A stretch of 64,000 nt of DNA from Xiamenia xianingshaonis. GTDB lineage: Bacteria > Actinomycetota > Coriobacteriia > Coriobacteriales > Eggerthellaceae. Of this stretch, positions 46,483 through 57,224 are shown in pieces; within the stretch, counting starts at the first letter, position 1, and every line of letters begins with the position of its first letter. The notes under the pieces were generated by a model. The model made no database searches. It was not told the origin of the DNA and saw only the letters and a program-made list of their open reading frames with translations. A program made the translations under genes and the position numbers. The DNA is taken from assembly GCF_017945865.1 (NCBI RefSeq), contig NZ_CP072829.1, forward strand, positions 1,054,001 through 1,118,000, written 5' to 3'.

Positions 46483-47751
46483 GTGTCCAACGCTGCACAT
46501 TCCTACGTTTTCACCTCAGAATCCGTCACCGAGGGGCATCCGGACAAGGTCTGCGACCAGATTTCCGACGCCATCCTCGACGCCATCCTCGAAAAAGAGA
46601 TCGAGCTGGCGAACCAGGGCTACATTGCGCCGAACGGTCAGCCCGCCGACCCCGAGCGCGTGCGCTGCGCCTGCGAGACCGTCGCCACCACCGGCATGGT
46701 CATGGTCACGGGCGAGATTCGCACGCAGGCCTACGTCGACGTGCAGGCCATCGTGCGCGACGTGCTGCGCGACATCGGCTATGACCGGGCAAAATACGGC
46801 TTCGACTGCGAAACCTGCGGCGTCATCAACTCCATCCACGAACAGTCGCCCGACATCGCCCAAGGCGTGGACGAGTCGTGGGAGGCCCAGCGCGGCCTTG
46901 CCGGCGACGACCCCTACGAGCGCATCGGCGCGGGCGACCAGGGCATGATGTTCGGGTATGCCTGCGACGAGACGTCGACCCTCATGCCCATGCCGATCTA
47001 TCTGGCGCAGCGCCTGGCCGAGCGCTTGGCGCAGGTGCGCAAGTCGGGCGAGATGCCGTATCTGCGTCCCGACGGAAAGACGCAGGTCACCGTTCGCTAC
47101 GTTGACGGCGAGCCTGTCGGCGTGGAAACGGTGGTCGTGTCCACGCAGCACTCCGAAGACATCGACGCCGACCGCCTCGCCAGCGAGATCGCGCAAAACG
47201 TCGTGCATCCGGTGCTCGACCAGGAAGGCGTGAAGCTGCTTGAAGGCGCGCAGATCCACGTGAACCCGACCGGCCGCTTCGTCATCGGCGGTCCCATGGG
47301 AGACGCGGGGCTTACCGGCCGCAAGATCATCGTCGACACCTACGGCGGCATGGGGCGTCACGGCGGCGGGGCGTTTTCCGGCAAAGACTGCACGAAGGTC
47401 GACCGTTCGGCCGCCTACGCCGCCCGCTGGGTTGCCAAAAACGTCGTGGCCGCCGGGCTTGCGAAGCGCTGCGAAGTGCAGCTCGCCTACGCCATCGGCA
47501 TGGCGAACCCGGTGTCGGTCATGGTCGAGACCTTCGGCACGAACACGGTGCCCGAAGACGTCATCGAACGCGCCGTCGCAAGCGTGTTCGACCTGCGCCC
47601 CGGCGCCATCATCGACGCGCTCGAGCTGCGCCGGCCCATCTACCGCAAGACAGCGGCCTACGGGCATTTCGGCCGCGAGCTGCCCGAATTCACCTGGGAG
47701 CGCACCGACAAGGTGGACGAGTTGCGCGCTGCCTGCGAAGGGGCGCGATGA
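46483..47751 (+). CDS. metK: S-adenosylmethionine synthetase
   Basis: MetK makes SAM from methionine and ATP. The 422-residue enzyme has [33 protein letters not shown], the phosphate loop [18 protein letters not shown] and normal length. GTG 46483 is chosen because AAGGAGG (46468-46474) lies 8 nt before it; the ATG at 46465 overlaps that site and cannot be used well. The leader carries a SAM riboswitch candidate, which would give feedback control. It overlaps priA by 4 nt (ATGA). Confidence 0.96.
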   Translation: MSNAAHSYVFTSESVTEGHPDKVCDQISDAILDAILEKEIELANQGYIAPNGQPADPERVRCACETVATTGMVMVTGEIRTQAYVDVQAIVRDVLRDIGYDRAKYGFDCETCGVINSIHEQSPDIAQGVDESWEAQRGLAGDDPYERIGAGDQGMMFGYACDETSTLMPMPIYLAQRLAERLAQVRKSGEMPYLRPDGKTQVTVRYVDGEPVGVETVVVSTQHSEDIDADRLASEIAQNVVHPVLDQEGVKLLEGAQIHVNPTGRFVIGGPMGDAGLTGRKIIVDTYGGMGRHGGGAFSGKDCTKVDRSAAYAARWVAKNVVAAGLAKRCEVQLAYAIGMANPVSVMVETFGTNTVPEDVIERAVASVFDLRPGAIIDALELRRPIYRKTAAYGHFGRELPEFTWERTDKVDELRAACEGAR

Positions 47752-50129
47752 GGCTCGCCTCGGTCGTGCTGGACATACCCACCCAGGCCCTCGACGCGCC
47801 GTACACCTATGTCGTGCCCGAATCAGACGCCGCCTACGCCCCCGTCACGCTGTTCGACGAGGTGGATGCGGCGCCGGGCACAGACGGCGAAGAGCTGGCC
47901 GTGGAGGTGGGATGCGCCGTCGTCGTGCCGCTCGGGTCGCGCAAGGTCGTCGGGTTCGTGCTCGACGTACGCGATCTAGACGAAGGCGACGCGCCGGACG
48001 GCGTCGACCCGGCCCGTTTGCGCCCGATCGACGCCGTGGCGAGCAAGCCGTACTTCAACGAAGAGGGCGCTGCCTGCGCCCGGTGGATTGCCGACCGCTA
48101 CATAGCGCCGCTGTCGGCCTGCGTGCGCCTGTTCACGCCGCCGGGGGCCGTTCCGAAGATGACGCGCTCTCCTTACGGCGCGTGGCAACTCGTCGCGCCT
48201 GAGACCCAGGAGGCGGACGACCGATGGATCGTGCCCGGCCCCGCCTTCGACGACTTTCAGCCGCGCAAGAACGCCGCGAAGCAAGACGCCGTCGTCTCGG
48301 CGCTCAAAAGCGGCGGGGAGGCGAAGGTCGTCGAGCTGACGGCCCAGGTGGGAGCCGTGTCGGGCGCTATCGCCGCGCTTGAGAAGAAAGGCGTGGTGAC
48401 AGTCGAGCACCGCCGGCGCATGCGCTCGGTCGGCGATGCGGGCGCCTCTGCCGCGCCCGTCCGTCCAAGCGCCAGCGCCCCTAAGCTCACCGACGATCAG
48501 GCCCGCGCGGTCGAGCTTGTCGTGCAGGCAAGCCGGCGGGGCAAAGGGGAGGCGGTGCTCGTGGACGGCGTGACCGGCTCGGGCAAGACCGAAGTGTATC
48601 TGCGGGCCATCGAAGACGTGCTCGCGCACGGCCGCACCGCCTGCGTGCTCGTGCCGGAAATCTCGCTCACGCCGCAGACCGTCGGCCGCTTCCGCCGCCG
48701 CTTCGGCGACAAGGTGGCGGTCATCCATTCGCGCATGAGCCCGGGCGAGCGCTACGACCAGTGGGATTTCATCAAAAGCGGCCTGGCCCGCGTGGTGGTC
48801 GGCGCCCGCAGCGCGCTGTTCACGCCGCTTGAGAACGTCGGGCTGTACGTGATCGACGAAGAGCACGAAGGGTCCTACAAACAGGACAGCGCCCCGCGCT
48901 ACCACGCCCGCGACGTGGCGCTGTGGATGGCTGCGCGCAACGGGGCCGCCGTGGTGCTCGGCTCGGCGACGCCCTCCATCGAAACGCTGCACGCCTGTGC
49001 GAAAGACCCCCGCTTCCACCGGGCGCTGCTTCCTCGGCGCGCCAACGGCCGCCCGATGCCCGTTGTACAGGTCGTCGACATGGCCAAGGAGTTCGGAAGC
49101 GGATCGCGCTCAATGTTCTCCCTTGCGCTCAAACGGGCGCTCGAAGAAGAGCTTTCCGCAGGCCGCAAAGCCGTGCTCATGCTCAACCAGCGCGGCTTCG
49201 CGAAGTTTTTGCTGTGCCGCGAATGCGGGTTCGTGCCCGAATGCCCGTCGTGCTCCACCTCGCTCACCTATCACGAGCGGGGCGCCGAGCTGGCGTGCCA
49301 CCACTGCGGACGGCGCGAGCCGGCGCCCGGGCGCTGCCCGGAATGCGGCAGCCCCTATCTGAAGAAGTTCGGCGCCGGCACCCAGCGCGTGGAGTCCGAG
49401 CTGCGAGGCCTGCTCAACGAGATGGAAGGGGTGGGCACGGACGTGCCGATCATCCGCATGGACGCCGACACCACCAGCCGCAAAGGGGCGCACCAGCAGC
49501 TGCTCGAAACGTTCGCCGCCGCCGACGCCGCCGTGCTTTTGGGCACCCAGATGATCGCGAAGGGCCTCGACTTCGACGACGTGACGCTCGTCGGCGTCAT
49601 CAACGCCGACACGACGCTGCACATTCCCGACTACCGCGCGTCCGAGCGCACGTTCTCCCTGGTCGAGCAAGTGGCGGGACGCGCGGGGCGGGCGGAGCTG
49701 CCGGGGTGCGTGCTCGTGCAGACCTACGAGGGCGACTCGGTTCCCATCCGCGCCGCCGCCGCGTACGACCGCGCCGCCTTCCTGAAAGACGAGCTGCCCA
49801 AGCGCAGGCTTTTGCGCTATCCGCCCTACGCCGCCATGGCCAACGTGCTCGTGTGGGGCAAAAACGAATCGGAGGTGGCCGCCGAGGCAGAAGCTGTCCA
49901 TAAAGCGGTACAGACGTCCGTGCGCGACTTCGGCGGCGACGGCTGGAGCGTGCTTCCCGCCGTGCCGTGCGTGCTCGCAAAGCTGCGCAACACCTACCGG
50001 TGGCACGTGGTCGTGCGCGCCCCGGCCGGCGAGGACCTCTCGCGCGCCCTGCTGCCGTTCATGCGCCGCCGTCGCGCACATCCGAGCGTCTCGGTCGCCG
50101 TCGACGTCGATCCCTTCGACGTGCTGTAG
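47748..50129 (+). CDS. priA: Primosomal protein N' (PriA helicase)
   Basis: PriA restarts stalled replication forks. The 793-residue protein has a 3'-DNA-binding N-terminal domain, the Walker [18 protein letters not shown] in [12 protein letters not shown], and the zinc-binding insert with paired cysteines [13 protein letters not shown] and CHHCG...CPECGSPY, followed by motifs V-VI ([19 protein letters not shown] and QVAGRAGR). Unlike many actinobacterial PriA proteins the helicase motifs look intact. It is translationally coupled to metK and is followed by rpoD. Confidence 0.94.
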   Translation: MRLASVVLDIPTQALDAPYTYVVPESDAAYAPVTLFDEVDAAPGTDGEELAVEVGCAVVVPLGSRKVVGFVLDVRDLDEGDAPDGVDPARLRPIDAVASKPYFNEEGAACARWIADRYIAPLSACVRLFTPPGAVPKMTRSPYGAWQLVAPETQEADDRWIVPGPAFDDFQPRKNAAKQDAVVSALKSGGEAKVVELTAQVGAVSGAIAALEKKGVVTVEHRRRMRSVGDAGASAAPVRPSASAPKLTDDQARAVELVVQASRRGKGEAVLVDGVTGSGKTEVYLRAIEDVLAHGRTACVLVPEISLTPQTVGRFRRRFGDKVAVIHSRMSPGERYDQWDFIKSGLARVVVGARSALFTPLENVGLYVIDEEHEGSYKQDSAPRYHARDVALWMAARNGAAVVLGSATPSIETLHACAKDPRFHRALLPRRANGRPMPVVQVVDMAKEFGSGSRSMFSLALKRALEEELSAGRKAVLMLNQRGFAKFLLCRECGFVPECPSCSTSLTYHERGAELACHHCGRREPAPGRCPECGSPYLKKFGAGTQRVESELRGLLNEMEGVGTDVPIIRMDADTTSRKGAHQQLLETFAAADAAVLLGTQMIAKGLDFDDVTLVGVINADTTLHIPDYRASERTFSLVEQVAGRAGRAELPGCVLVQTYEGDSVPIRAAAAYDRAAFLKDELPKRRLLRYPPYAAMANVLVWGKNESEVAAEAEAVHKAVQTSVRDFGGDGWSVLPAVPCVLAKLRNTYRWHVVVRAPAGEDLSRALLPFMRRRRAHPSVSVAVDVDPFDVL

Positions 50130-50136
50130 ATTTTCC

Positions 50137-50166
50137 TTGTCAAGTGCGTTTGCATCGTGGTAATAT
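50137..50166 (+). promoter_or_regulatory. rpoD promoter
   Basis: TTGTCA (50137-50142) and TAATAT (50161-50166) with an 18-bp spacer lie in the AT-rich gap between priA and rpoD, 70 nt before the start codon. Confidence 0.55.
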
Positions 50167-50236
50167 ATTCTGCTGAGTCTTTAGAGTTAGATATGTTTAC
50201 GAGCTTGGCTGGTACCATGCCGGAAAGGATGATTCC

Positions 50237-51493
<1,257 letters not shown>

Positions 51494-51518
51494 GGAAACG
51501 CTGACGCACGGAAACGCG

Positions 51519-51545
51519 AAAGACGGGCTTCTGGTCCGTCTTTTT
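51519..51545 (+). terminator. Terminator of rpoD
   Basis: AAAGACGG (51519-51526) pairs with CCGTCTTT (51536-51543), 9-nt loop, followed by T. Confidence 0.88.
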
Positions 51546-51590
51546 GCTGCTGCGGTCCTTTTCCGCCCGATCCTGAAAGGTTGACGCCTC

Positions 51591-53873
51591 ATGAGCGACT
51601 ATTCCTGCGAGCTGTTCGCAACGTGCCTGGCCGGCCTGGAGCATGCGCTCGCCGACGAGCTGGCGGCGATAGGCATCCGGCGCACGCGGCCCTTGCAAGG
51701 CGGCGTGGCCTGCTACTGCGACCGGCGCCTGGCCTTGAAGGCGTGTTTATGGTCGCGGCTGGCGGCGCGGGTGCTTTTGGTGGTCGACCGCGTGAACGCG
51801 AAAAACGCCGACGCGCTCTACCAGGCGGTTTTCGACCTGCCGTGGGAAGAGGTCGTCGCGACGGAAGCGACGCTGTCGGTGCGGGCGAGCGGCGCGAACG
51901 ACGAGCTGCGCAACACGAAGTTCACCGCGCTCAAAGTAAAGGACGCCGTTTGCGACGCGCTGCGCGAGCGGGCGGGCTGGCGGCCCGACATCGACCCTCG
52001 CGAGGCCGACGCCGTCATCGAAGTGCGGCTGAAGGACGACCGCGCCACGGTGTCGCTCGACCTGTCGGGCTCGACGCTGTACCGTCGGTCGTACGTGGCG
52101 GCCGAGGACGGCGCCGACGAGGCGCACCGCTGCGGTCAAGCGGCGGGGCTGCTGGCGCTTGCCGGCTGGAACGGGCGGGCGGCGGACGGCTGGGCGCTCG
52201 CCGATCCGGCGTGCGACAAGGGCGCCCTGGTCATCGAAGCGGCGAGCGTCGCGTGCAACCTGGCGCCGGGGCTGACGCGGGACCGCTGGGGCTTCGGCGG
52301 CTGGGCGCAGCTTGACCTGGACGCGTGGGAGGACCTCATCGACGAGGCCGATGCGGCGTTCGAGGCGGGCCTTCAGCGGGTGCGCGAGGGCGCGTCGAAA
52401 GCGAGCGGCGCAGACGGCGTCGAGCAGGTGCGCTTCATCGGGCTGAGCGCGTCGTCGGTTGCCATCGCCGAGGCGCGCAGGCGCGTCCGCCGCGCCGGGC
52501 TGCGCGACGTGGCGTCCATCGAGCTGGGGGACGCGGAAAGCGTCGACGAGGCGGTTGTGCGGGCGAGCAAGGCGGCCGGCGGGCCGTGCCTGGTCGCCAG
52601 CGTGGAAGCGCTGTCGGCGCCAGGGGGGGCGCAGGCGACCGCGCAGGCCGCCGCCTCGGCGCTCGTGCGCGGCGTCTCGGCGGCCCCGGCCGGATCGTCG
52701 ATGGCCGTGGTCGGCTATGACCAGGTCGGACGATCGTTCTCGCAATCGCCCGCCTGCAAGGTCGCGTTGGGGCGCGGGCGCGTCGAGCAGACGGTGCGCG
52801 TCTTCGACGAGCCGGCGGGAGAGCGGACGACGGTCGTGGTGCCCGATCCGGCCGGCGGCGCCGAGCACGAGGTGTCGGTCTATGACGCAACGTCGGCACA
52901 GTTCGTTGCGCGGCTGCACAAAAACTTCAGGCAGCGGCGCAAGTGGGCGAGGCGCGTCGGCGTGAGCTGCTACCGCGTCTACGACGCCGACCTGCCCGAA
53001 TACGCGGTTGCCATCGACGTGTACGCCGGCGCCGACCATGCCCGCGGCAACACGTATCTGCACATCGCCGAATACGCGCCTCCCGCCTCGATCGACGCCG
53101 ACAAGGCCGCGCGACGCTTCGACGACGTGCTCGCGCTCGCGCCCGTCGCCATGGGAGTGCGCCCCGACCACGTCTTCGCCAAAACGCGCCGGCGCGACAA
53201 GGGCGGCAGCCAGTACGCGAGCGACAAGCGCTACAACTATGTCACGCTCGTCGAAGAGGCGGGCCACCTTTTCGAGGTCGATCTGTCGGGGTACCTGGAC
53301 ACGGGCCTGTTTTTGGACCATCGCGTCACGCGCCTGTGGCTGCAGGACAACGCCCAAGGCGCGCGCTTCCTCAACCTGTTCGCCTACACCGGGTCGGGGA
53401 CGGTGTATGCGGCGGCCGGCGGAGCTGCAGAAACGACGACGGTCGACCTGTCGCAGACCTATCTGGACTGGGCGCGGCGCAACATGGAGCTCAACGGCTT
53501 TTCCGGCCCGAAGCACGCTTTCGAGCGCGCCGACGTCATGTCCTGGATCACCGAGTGCCGCCACAGCCCGCGCCGGTTCGACCTCGTCTTCGTCGACCCG
53601 CCCACGTTTTCCAACTCCAAGGCCATGGGCAAGCGCACGTGGGACGTGCAGCGCGACCACGCAGAGCTGCTCATCGGCGTCAGCCGCCTGCTCGCGCCGG
53701 GCGGCGTGGCGCTGTTCTCGTGCAACCTGCGCACGTTCAAGCCCGATCTCGAGACGCTCGCAAAATACGGCGTGGACGTCCAGGACGTGACGGCAGAGAC
53801 CATACCGGACGATTTCAGCCGCAACCAGAAAGTCCACAAAGCGTATCTCGTGAGAAGGGCGCAGAAGGATTGA
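51591..53873 (+). CDS. rlmKL: RlmKL-type 23S rRNA methyltransferase with degenerate N-terminal half
   Basis: The 760-residue protein has the layout of RlmKL: THUMP domain (about 45-160), an RlmL-type m2G2445 methyltransferase domain, and a C-terminal RlmK-type m7G2069 domain. The C-terminal half is intact (FLNLFAYTGSGTVYAAAGG, TTTVDLSQTYLDWARRN, DLVFVDPPTFSNSK). In the RlmL half the SAM loop DPxCGSGT has become DPACDKGA (about 205-212), and the catalytic NPPY is missing where CLVASVEALSAPGG stands (about 330-345), although flanking RDRWGFGGWAQLDLD is well conserved. The N-terminal methylation is therefore probably lost; the RlmK activity is likely. It is monocistronic after the rpoD terminator. 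Confidence 0.88.
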   Translation: MSDYSCELFATCLAGLEHALADELAAIGIRRTRPLQGGVACYCDRRLALKACLWSRLAARVLLVVDRVNAKNADALYQAVFDLPWEEVVATEATLSVRASGANDELRNTKFTALKVKDAVCDALRERAGWRPDIDPREADAVIEVRLKDDRATVSLDLSGSTLYRRSYVAAEDGADEAHRCGQAAGLLALAGWNGRAADGWALADPACDKGALVIEAASVACNLAPGLTRDRWGFGGWAQLDLDAWEDLIDEADAAFEAGLQRVREGASKASGADGVEQVRFIGLSASSVAIAEARRRVRRAGLRDVASIELGDAESVDEAVVRASKAAGGPCLVASVEALSAPGGAQATAQAAASALVRGVSAAPAGSSMAVVGYDQVGRSFSQSPACKVALGRGRVEQTVRVFDEPAGERTTVVVPDPAGGAEHEVSVYDATSAQFVARLHKNFRQRRKWARRVGVSCYRVYDADLPEYAVAIDVYAGADHARGNTYLHIAEYAPPASIDADKAARRFDDVLALAPVAMGVRPDHVFAKTRRRDKGGSQYASDKRYNYVTLVEEAGHLFEVDLSGYLDTGLFLDHRVTRLWLQDNAQGARFLNLFAYTGSGTVYAAAGGAAETTTVDLSQTYLDWARRNMELNGFSGPKHAFERADVMSWITECRHSPRRFDLVFVDPPTFSNSKAMGKRTWDVQRDHAELLIGVSRLLAPGGVALFSCNLRTFKPDLETLAKYGVDVQDVTAETIPDDFSRNQKVHKAYLVRRAQKD

Positions 53874-53889
53874 GCCTGCGCGGCGGTCG

Positions 53890-53948
53890 GGCGCCTCGCG
53901 GCTTGGGCGCTCGTTGATCGTGTGGCGCGACGGTCCCTGCGAGGCGCC
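53890..53948. repeat. Large inverted repeat after rlmKL
   Basis: GGCGCCTCGC (53890-53899) and GCGAGGCGCC (53939-53948) form a 10-bp stem with a 39-nt loop. It may end rlmKL transcripts. The rest of the 260-nt gap to the next gene shows nothing else clear. Confidence 0.45.
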
Positions 53949-54133
53949 GCTGCCGTGTGGGCTCGCATCTCTTTTTGCCTGAGCTGCAAGCGTTTCGTTT
54001 CCGTATCGTTTTCAGACGTGTTCATGTTTGGACGGAACATGCTTTTGCTCGTCGAGCGCGGTTGCATGCGCTAAGATGAAAGCAAAAGTCAGCAGAAGTG
54101 CCGCGAGGCATGGGCTATGAGAAGGAAGCGACG

Positions 54134-55432
54134 TTGGACGCACCAAAAAACCTCGGCGACCAGATCAGCGACGCCGTGAACGATGCCATCAACAAGCAGG
54201 ATTTCAGCGCGCTCAAAGAAACGGTCGGGCGCGCCATCGATCTGGCATCCGAGAACATCTCGCGCGGCCTTGCGCAGGCGCACGAAAAGGCAAAGGAAGC
54301 TCCGTCGCAAACGCGGGGCGCCGCTGGCGGCAATCAGGCGTACGTCCCGCCTTTCCAGGCTCAGGCTGAACGCCTTGCCCGCCGGCAGCAGACTCTTGCG
54401 GCGAAACAGGCCAACGCCCAGCTGCAGGCCCGTTACGTGAGCGTGACGGGGCAGAAGGTTGCCGGATATGCCATGGCGATCGGCGGCGGCGTCTTGGCGG
54501 CGGGCTTTGGGGCCACGGCGCTGGGACTTGGCCTGGGCGGTGCCGTCTCCGCGATAGCGGGGCTGCAGATAGGCGCGGTTGCCTGCGGCGTCTTCGTCAT
54601 TCCGTCGGTCATCCTTCTCGGGCTTGGCATTGCGCGGATCAACCTGGCCAACACGTTCAAGCGCTTCTGCGGCATCATCGGCCCGCGCAGCGTCGTGAAC
54701 GTGTCCGAACTGGCGCAACGCTCGCGCCTGTCGGTGCCGAAGGCCCGAGCCGCGCTCGACCGGATGCTGCGCCGCGGCTGGTTTCGCGAAGGGCGGCTTG
54801 ACGCGAGCGAGGAATGCCTCATGGTGACCGACGAGGCCTACGAGCAGTACCAGCACGCCCGCGCGCTTTTGGCCGAGCAGCGGCGCACCCAAGCGATCGA
54901 AGCGAAGACGAAGGCCGCGCTTCAGGCCGCCGAGGAAAAGCGGCGGGCAGAAGCCGGCGTGACGGCGAAGGCCCAAGAGGTGCTCGACCGCGGCAACGCG
55001 TATCTGTCGGCCATCCGCGAATCGAACGCGGCCATCCCCGGCGCCGAGATCACGGCCAAGATCGACCAGATCGAGCTGGTGGTGCAGTCCATCTTCGAAC
55101 GGGCACAGGAGCATCCCGAGGTCATCGGCGACCTGACGCGCCTGATGGACTATTACCTGCCCACGACGGTCAAGCTGCTCGACGCCTACGAGGACCTGGA
55201 CGCCCAGCCCGTCCAAACCGACAACATCCGCGAATCGAAGCGCCAGATCGAAGACACGCTCGACACGCTCAGCGTCGCGTTCGAAAAGCTGCTCGATTCC
55301 GTTTTCCGCGACACGGCCTGGGACGTTTCCACCGACATCTCCGTGCTGCACACGGTGCTCGCCCAAGAAGGCCTGACCGAGAACCCGTTTGAAAAGTCGT
55401 CGGACACCCCGACGCTGACCCTGCATCCCTGA
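54134..55432 (+). CDS. XpaC-like protein (5-bromo-4-chloroindolyl phosphate hydrolysis family)
   Basis: The 432-residue protein has an N-terminal helical segment LGDQISDAVNDAINKQDFSAL, a membrane region with two hydrophobic stretches (about 115-150 and 155-180), a winged-helix-like region SVVNVSELAQRSRLSVPKARAALDRML, and a long C-terminal helical region. This matches the XpaC family, which is regularly next to telA, as here (telA starts 21 nt later). Despite its name the family has no established enzyme activity. I prefer TTG 54134 because GAAGGAAG lies just before it and the family starts there; ATG 54110 would add eight residues but has no site. Confidence 0.78.
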   Translation: MDAPKNLGDQISDAVNDAINKQDFSALKETVGRAIDLASENISRGLAQAHEKAKEAPSQTRGAAGGNQAYVPPFQAQAERLARRQQTLAAKQANAQLQARYVSVTGQKVAGYAMAIGGGVLAAGFGATALGLGLGGAVSAIAGLQIGAVACGVFVIPSVILLGLGIARINLANTFKRFCGIIGPRSVVNVSELAQRSRLSVPKARAALDRMLRRGWFREGRLDASEECLMVTDEAYEQYQHARALLAEQRRTQAIEAKTKAALQAAEEKRRAEAGVTAKAQEVLDRGNAYLSAIRESNAAIPGAEITAKIDQIELVVQSIFERAQEHPEVIGDLTRLMDYYLPTTVKLLDAYEDLDAQPVQTDNIRESKRQIEDTLDTLSVAFEKLLDSVFRDTAWDVSTDISVLHTVLAQEGLTENPFEKSSDTPTLTLHP

Positions 55433-55452
55433 CGACCCGATAGGAGCCACCC

Positions 55453-56622
55453 ATGTCCGAAGAAACCATCGATCTCACCGCCATGCCCGTGCCCACCCTC
55501 ACGCTGACGCCCGACGCCGAAACCGCGCCGGCCGTGCCTGCGGCTTCCGAGCCTCGGCCCATCGAGGCGGTCATGGGGCAGGGCTCTCCGCTCGTCGACG
55601 ACTCGATGCTCACCGACGAAGAGCGCGCGATGGTCAACACGTTCTCCGAGTCCATCGACGTCAAGAACTCCGCCGTCATCATGCAGTATGGCGCCGGCGC
55701 CCAGAAGAAGATGGCCGACTTCGCGCAAGCGTCGCTCGACAACGTGAAGACCCAGGACCTTGGGGAAGTGGGCAACCTCATCACGCAGGTGGTCGCTGAG
55801 CTGAAGAACTTCGACGCCGAGGAAGAAAAGGGGCTGTTCGGCTTCTTCAAAAAGAGCGCGAACAAGCTTGAAATGATGCGCGTGCGCTACGACAACGCCG
55901 AGGGCAACATCGACCGCATCATTGGGGCGCTGCAGGGGCATCAGATGGCGCTCATGAAGGATTCGGCCACCCTCGACAAGATGTACGAGCTGAACCTCAC
56001 CTATTTCAAAGAGCTGACGATGTACATCCTGGCCGGCAAGAAGAAGCTTGCCGCCGTCCGTGAAGGCGAGCTTAAAGACCTGCTCGCAAAGGCCCAGGCG
56101 AGCGGACGCGCCGAGGACGCCCAAGCCGTCCGCGACCTGGAGGCCCAGTGCGACCGTTTCGAGAAGAAGCTCTCCGACCTGGATCTGACGCGCACGATCG
56201 CCATGCAGACGGCGCCGCAGATCAGGCTTGTGCAGAACAACGCCATCACGATGGTCGAAAAGATCCAGACCACCATCGTGAACACCATTCCTTTGTGGAA
56301 GTCGCAGATGGTGCTGGCGCTCGGCATCGCGAACTCGAGCGAGGCGCTGCGCGCGCAGACGGCCGTGACGAACATGACGAACGAGCTTTTGCGCAAAAAC
56401 GCCGAAATGCTGCATACCTCCACGGTCGAGGTCGCCCGCGAAAGCGAGCGGGGGATCGTCGACATCGAGACGCTCAAGAAGACCAACGACTCGCTCATCA
56501 AGACGTTCGACGAGGTCATGCAGATCCAGGCCGACGGGCGCAAGCGCCGCGCCGAGGCGGAAGTGGAGATGCGCCGCATGGAAGAAGAGCTGCGCCGCAA
56601 AATGCTCGAGGTGCACAACTAG
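55453..56622 (+). CDS. telA: TelA family toxic anion resistance protein
   Basis: The 389-residue TelA/KlaA-type cytoplasmic protein is mostly helical and coiled-coil, with VGNLITQVVAELKNFD, GLFGFFKKSANKLEMMRVRY, DLTRTIAMQTAPQIRLVQNN and IVNTIPLWKSQMVLALG. The family is linked to tellurite and envelope stress tolerance but its biochemistry is unknown. The pairing with the XpaC-like gene is widespread, which suggests a common membrane-associated function. A TerC protein encoded 6 kb away belongs to a related stress group but is not in the same operon. Confidence 0.93.
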   Translation: MSEETIDLTAMPVPTLTLTPDAETAPAVPAASEPRPIEAVMGQGSPLVDDSMLTDEERAMVNTFSESIDVKNSAVIMQYGAGAQKKMADFAQASLDNVKTQDLGEVGNLITQVVAELKNFDAEEEKGLFGFFKKSANKLEMMRVRYDNAEGNIDRIIGALQGHQMALMKDSATLDKMYELNLTYFKELTMYILAGKKKLAAVREGELKDLLAKAQASGRAEDAQAVRDLEAQCDRFEKKLSDLDLTRTIAMQTAPQIRLVQNNAITMVEKIQTTIVNTIPLWKSQMVLALGIANSSEALRAQTAVTNMTNELLRKNAEMLHTSTVEVARESERGIVDIETLKKTNDSLIKTFDEVMQIQADGRKRRAEAEVEMRRMEEELRRKMLEVHN

Positions 56623-56814
56623 AAAAAGTCGGTGAGGCTTCCTGCGTCCTGCGTGGGGCCTTGCCGGACCTTGCGCCTTGGGCGGAGCCGGCAGCGGGGC
56701 GGCTTCGGCGGCGGCGCTTGGACGGCGCTCTGAGATGTTCTTCACTGTTCCTTCATAATTGTAAAAAAGGTCTTGCGCAGTGTCTCATGATAGCGTATTA
56801 TAAATGCTCGTGAC

Positions 56815-56890
56815 GCGGACATGGCTCAGCTGGTAGAGCACCACCTTGCCAAGGTGGGGGTCGCGGGTTCGAACCCCGTTGTCCGCTCCA
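56815..56890 (+). tRNA. tRNA-Gly (anticodon GCC)
   Basis: A 76-nt cloverleaf with encoded CCA. The acceptor stem GCGGACA/TGTCCGC is perfect, the anticodon stem CCACC/GGTGG encloses loop TTGCCAA with GCC at 56848-56850, and the T arm reads GCGGGTTCGAACCCCGT. Confidence 0.97.
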
Positions 56891-56900
56891 TCGAATACGA

Positions 56901-56924
56901 AAAGGCCTGGGTGACCAGGCCTTT
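56901..56924 (+). terminator. Hairpin between the tRNA genes
   Basis: AAAGGCCTGG (56901-56910) and CCAGGCCTTT (56915-56924) form a perfect 10-bp stem with a GTGA loop. It may be a terminator or a processing signal between tRNA-Gly and tRNA-Val. Confidence 0.6.
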
Positions 56925-56938
56925 GTTCGGAACCTTAT

Positions 56939-57013
56939 GCGCGGTTAGCTCAGCGGGAGAGCATCACCTTGACACGGTGGGGGTCACTGGTTCAATCCCA
57001 GTATCGCGCACCA
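56939..57013 (+). tRNA. tRNA-Val (anticodon GAC)
   Basis: A 75-nt cloverleaf with encoded CCA. Acceptor GCGCGGT/ATCGCGC, anticodon loop TTGACAC with GAC at 56971-56973, T arm ACTGGTTCAATCCCAGT. Confidence 0.97.
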
Positions 57014-57021
57014 TCAACACC

Positions 57022-57054
57022 AGGCCGGAAGGGCAACACCTTCCGGCCTTTTTC
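57022..57054 (+). terminator. Terminator of the tRNA pair
   Basis: AGGCCGGAAGG (57022-57032) and CCTTCCGGCCT (57039-57049) form a perfect 11-bp stem, followed by five T. Confidence 0.9.
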
Positions 57055-57079
57055 TTTCTGCTGTGGCGAGGCAGAGAGA

Positions 57080-57194
57080 TGTCAGGGGTCGGGTGCTTTG
57101 GCACGCTCTCCCCGACACACGGATGTCAAAGCACCCGACCCCTGACATCGCGATCCAGAGTCGAGTCGCGTGTCAAAGCACCCGACCCCTGACA
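57080..57194. repeat. Three copies of a 24-bp REP-like repeat
   Basis: A 24-bp word beginning TGTCAAAGCACCCGAC occurs at 57124-57147 and, identically, at 57171-57194. It also occurs inverted with one change at 57080-57103. The first two copies can form a long hairpin with a 20-nt loop. The pattern resembles intergenic repeats mobilised by REP-associated tyrosine transposases. Confidence 0.75.
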
Positions 57195-57224
57195 CGCTGA
57201 CGCCGCGGGCTCCCAACACGCGCC

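Noticed and set aside
57080-57194. CRISPR array
   Set aside because: Only three copies, one inverted, with unequal gaps and no cas genes in the window; REP-like repeats fit better.
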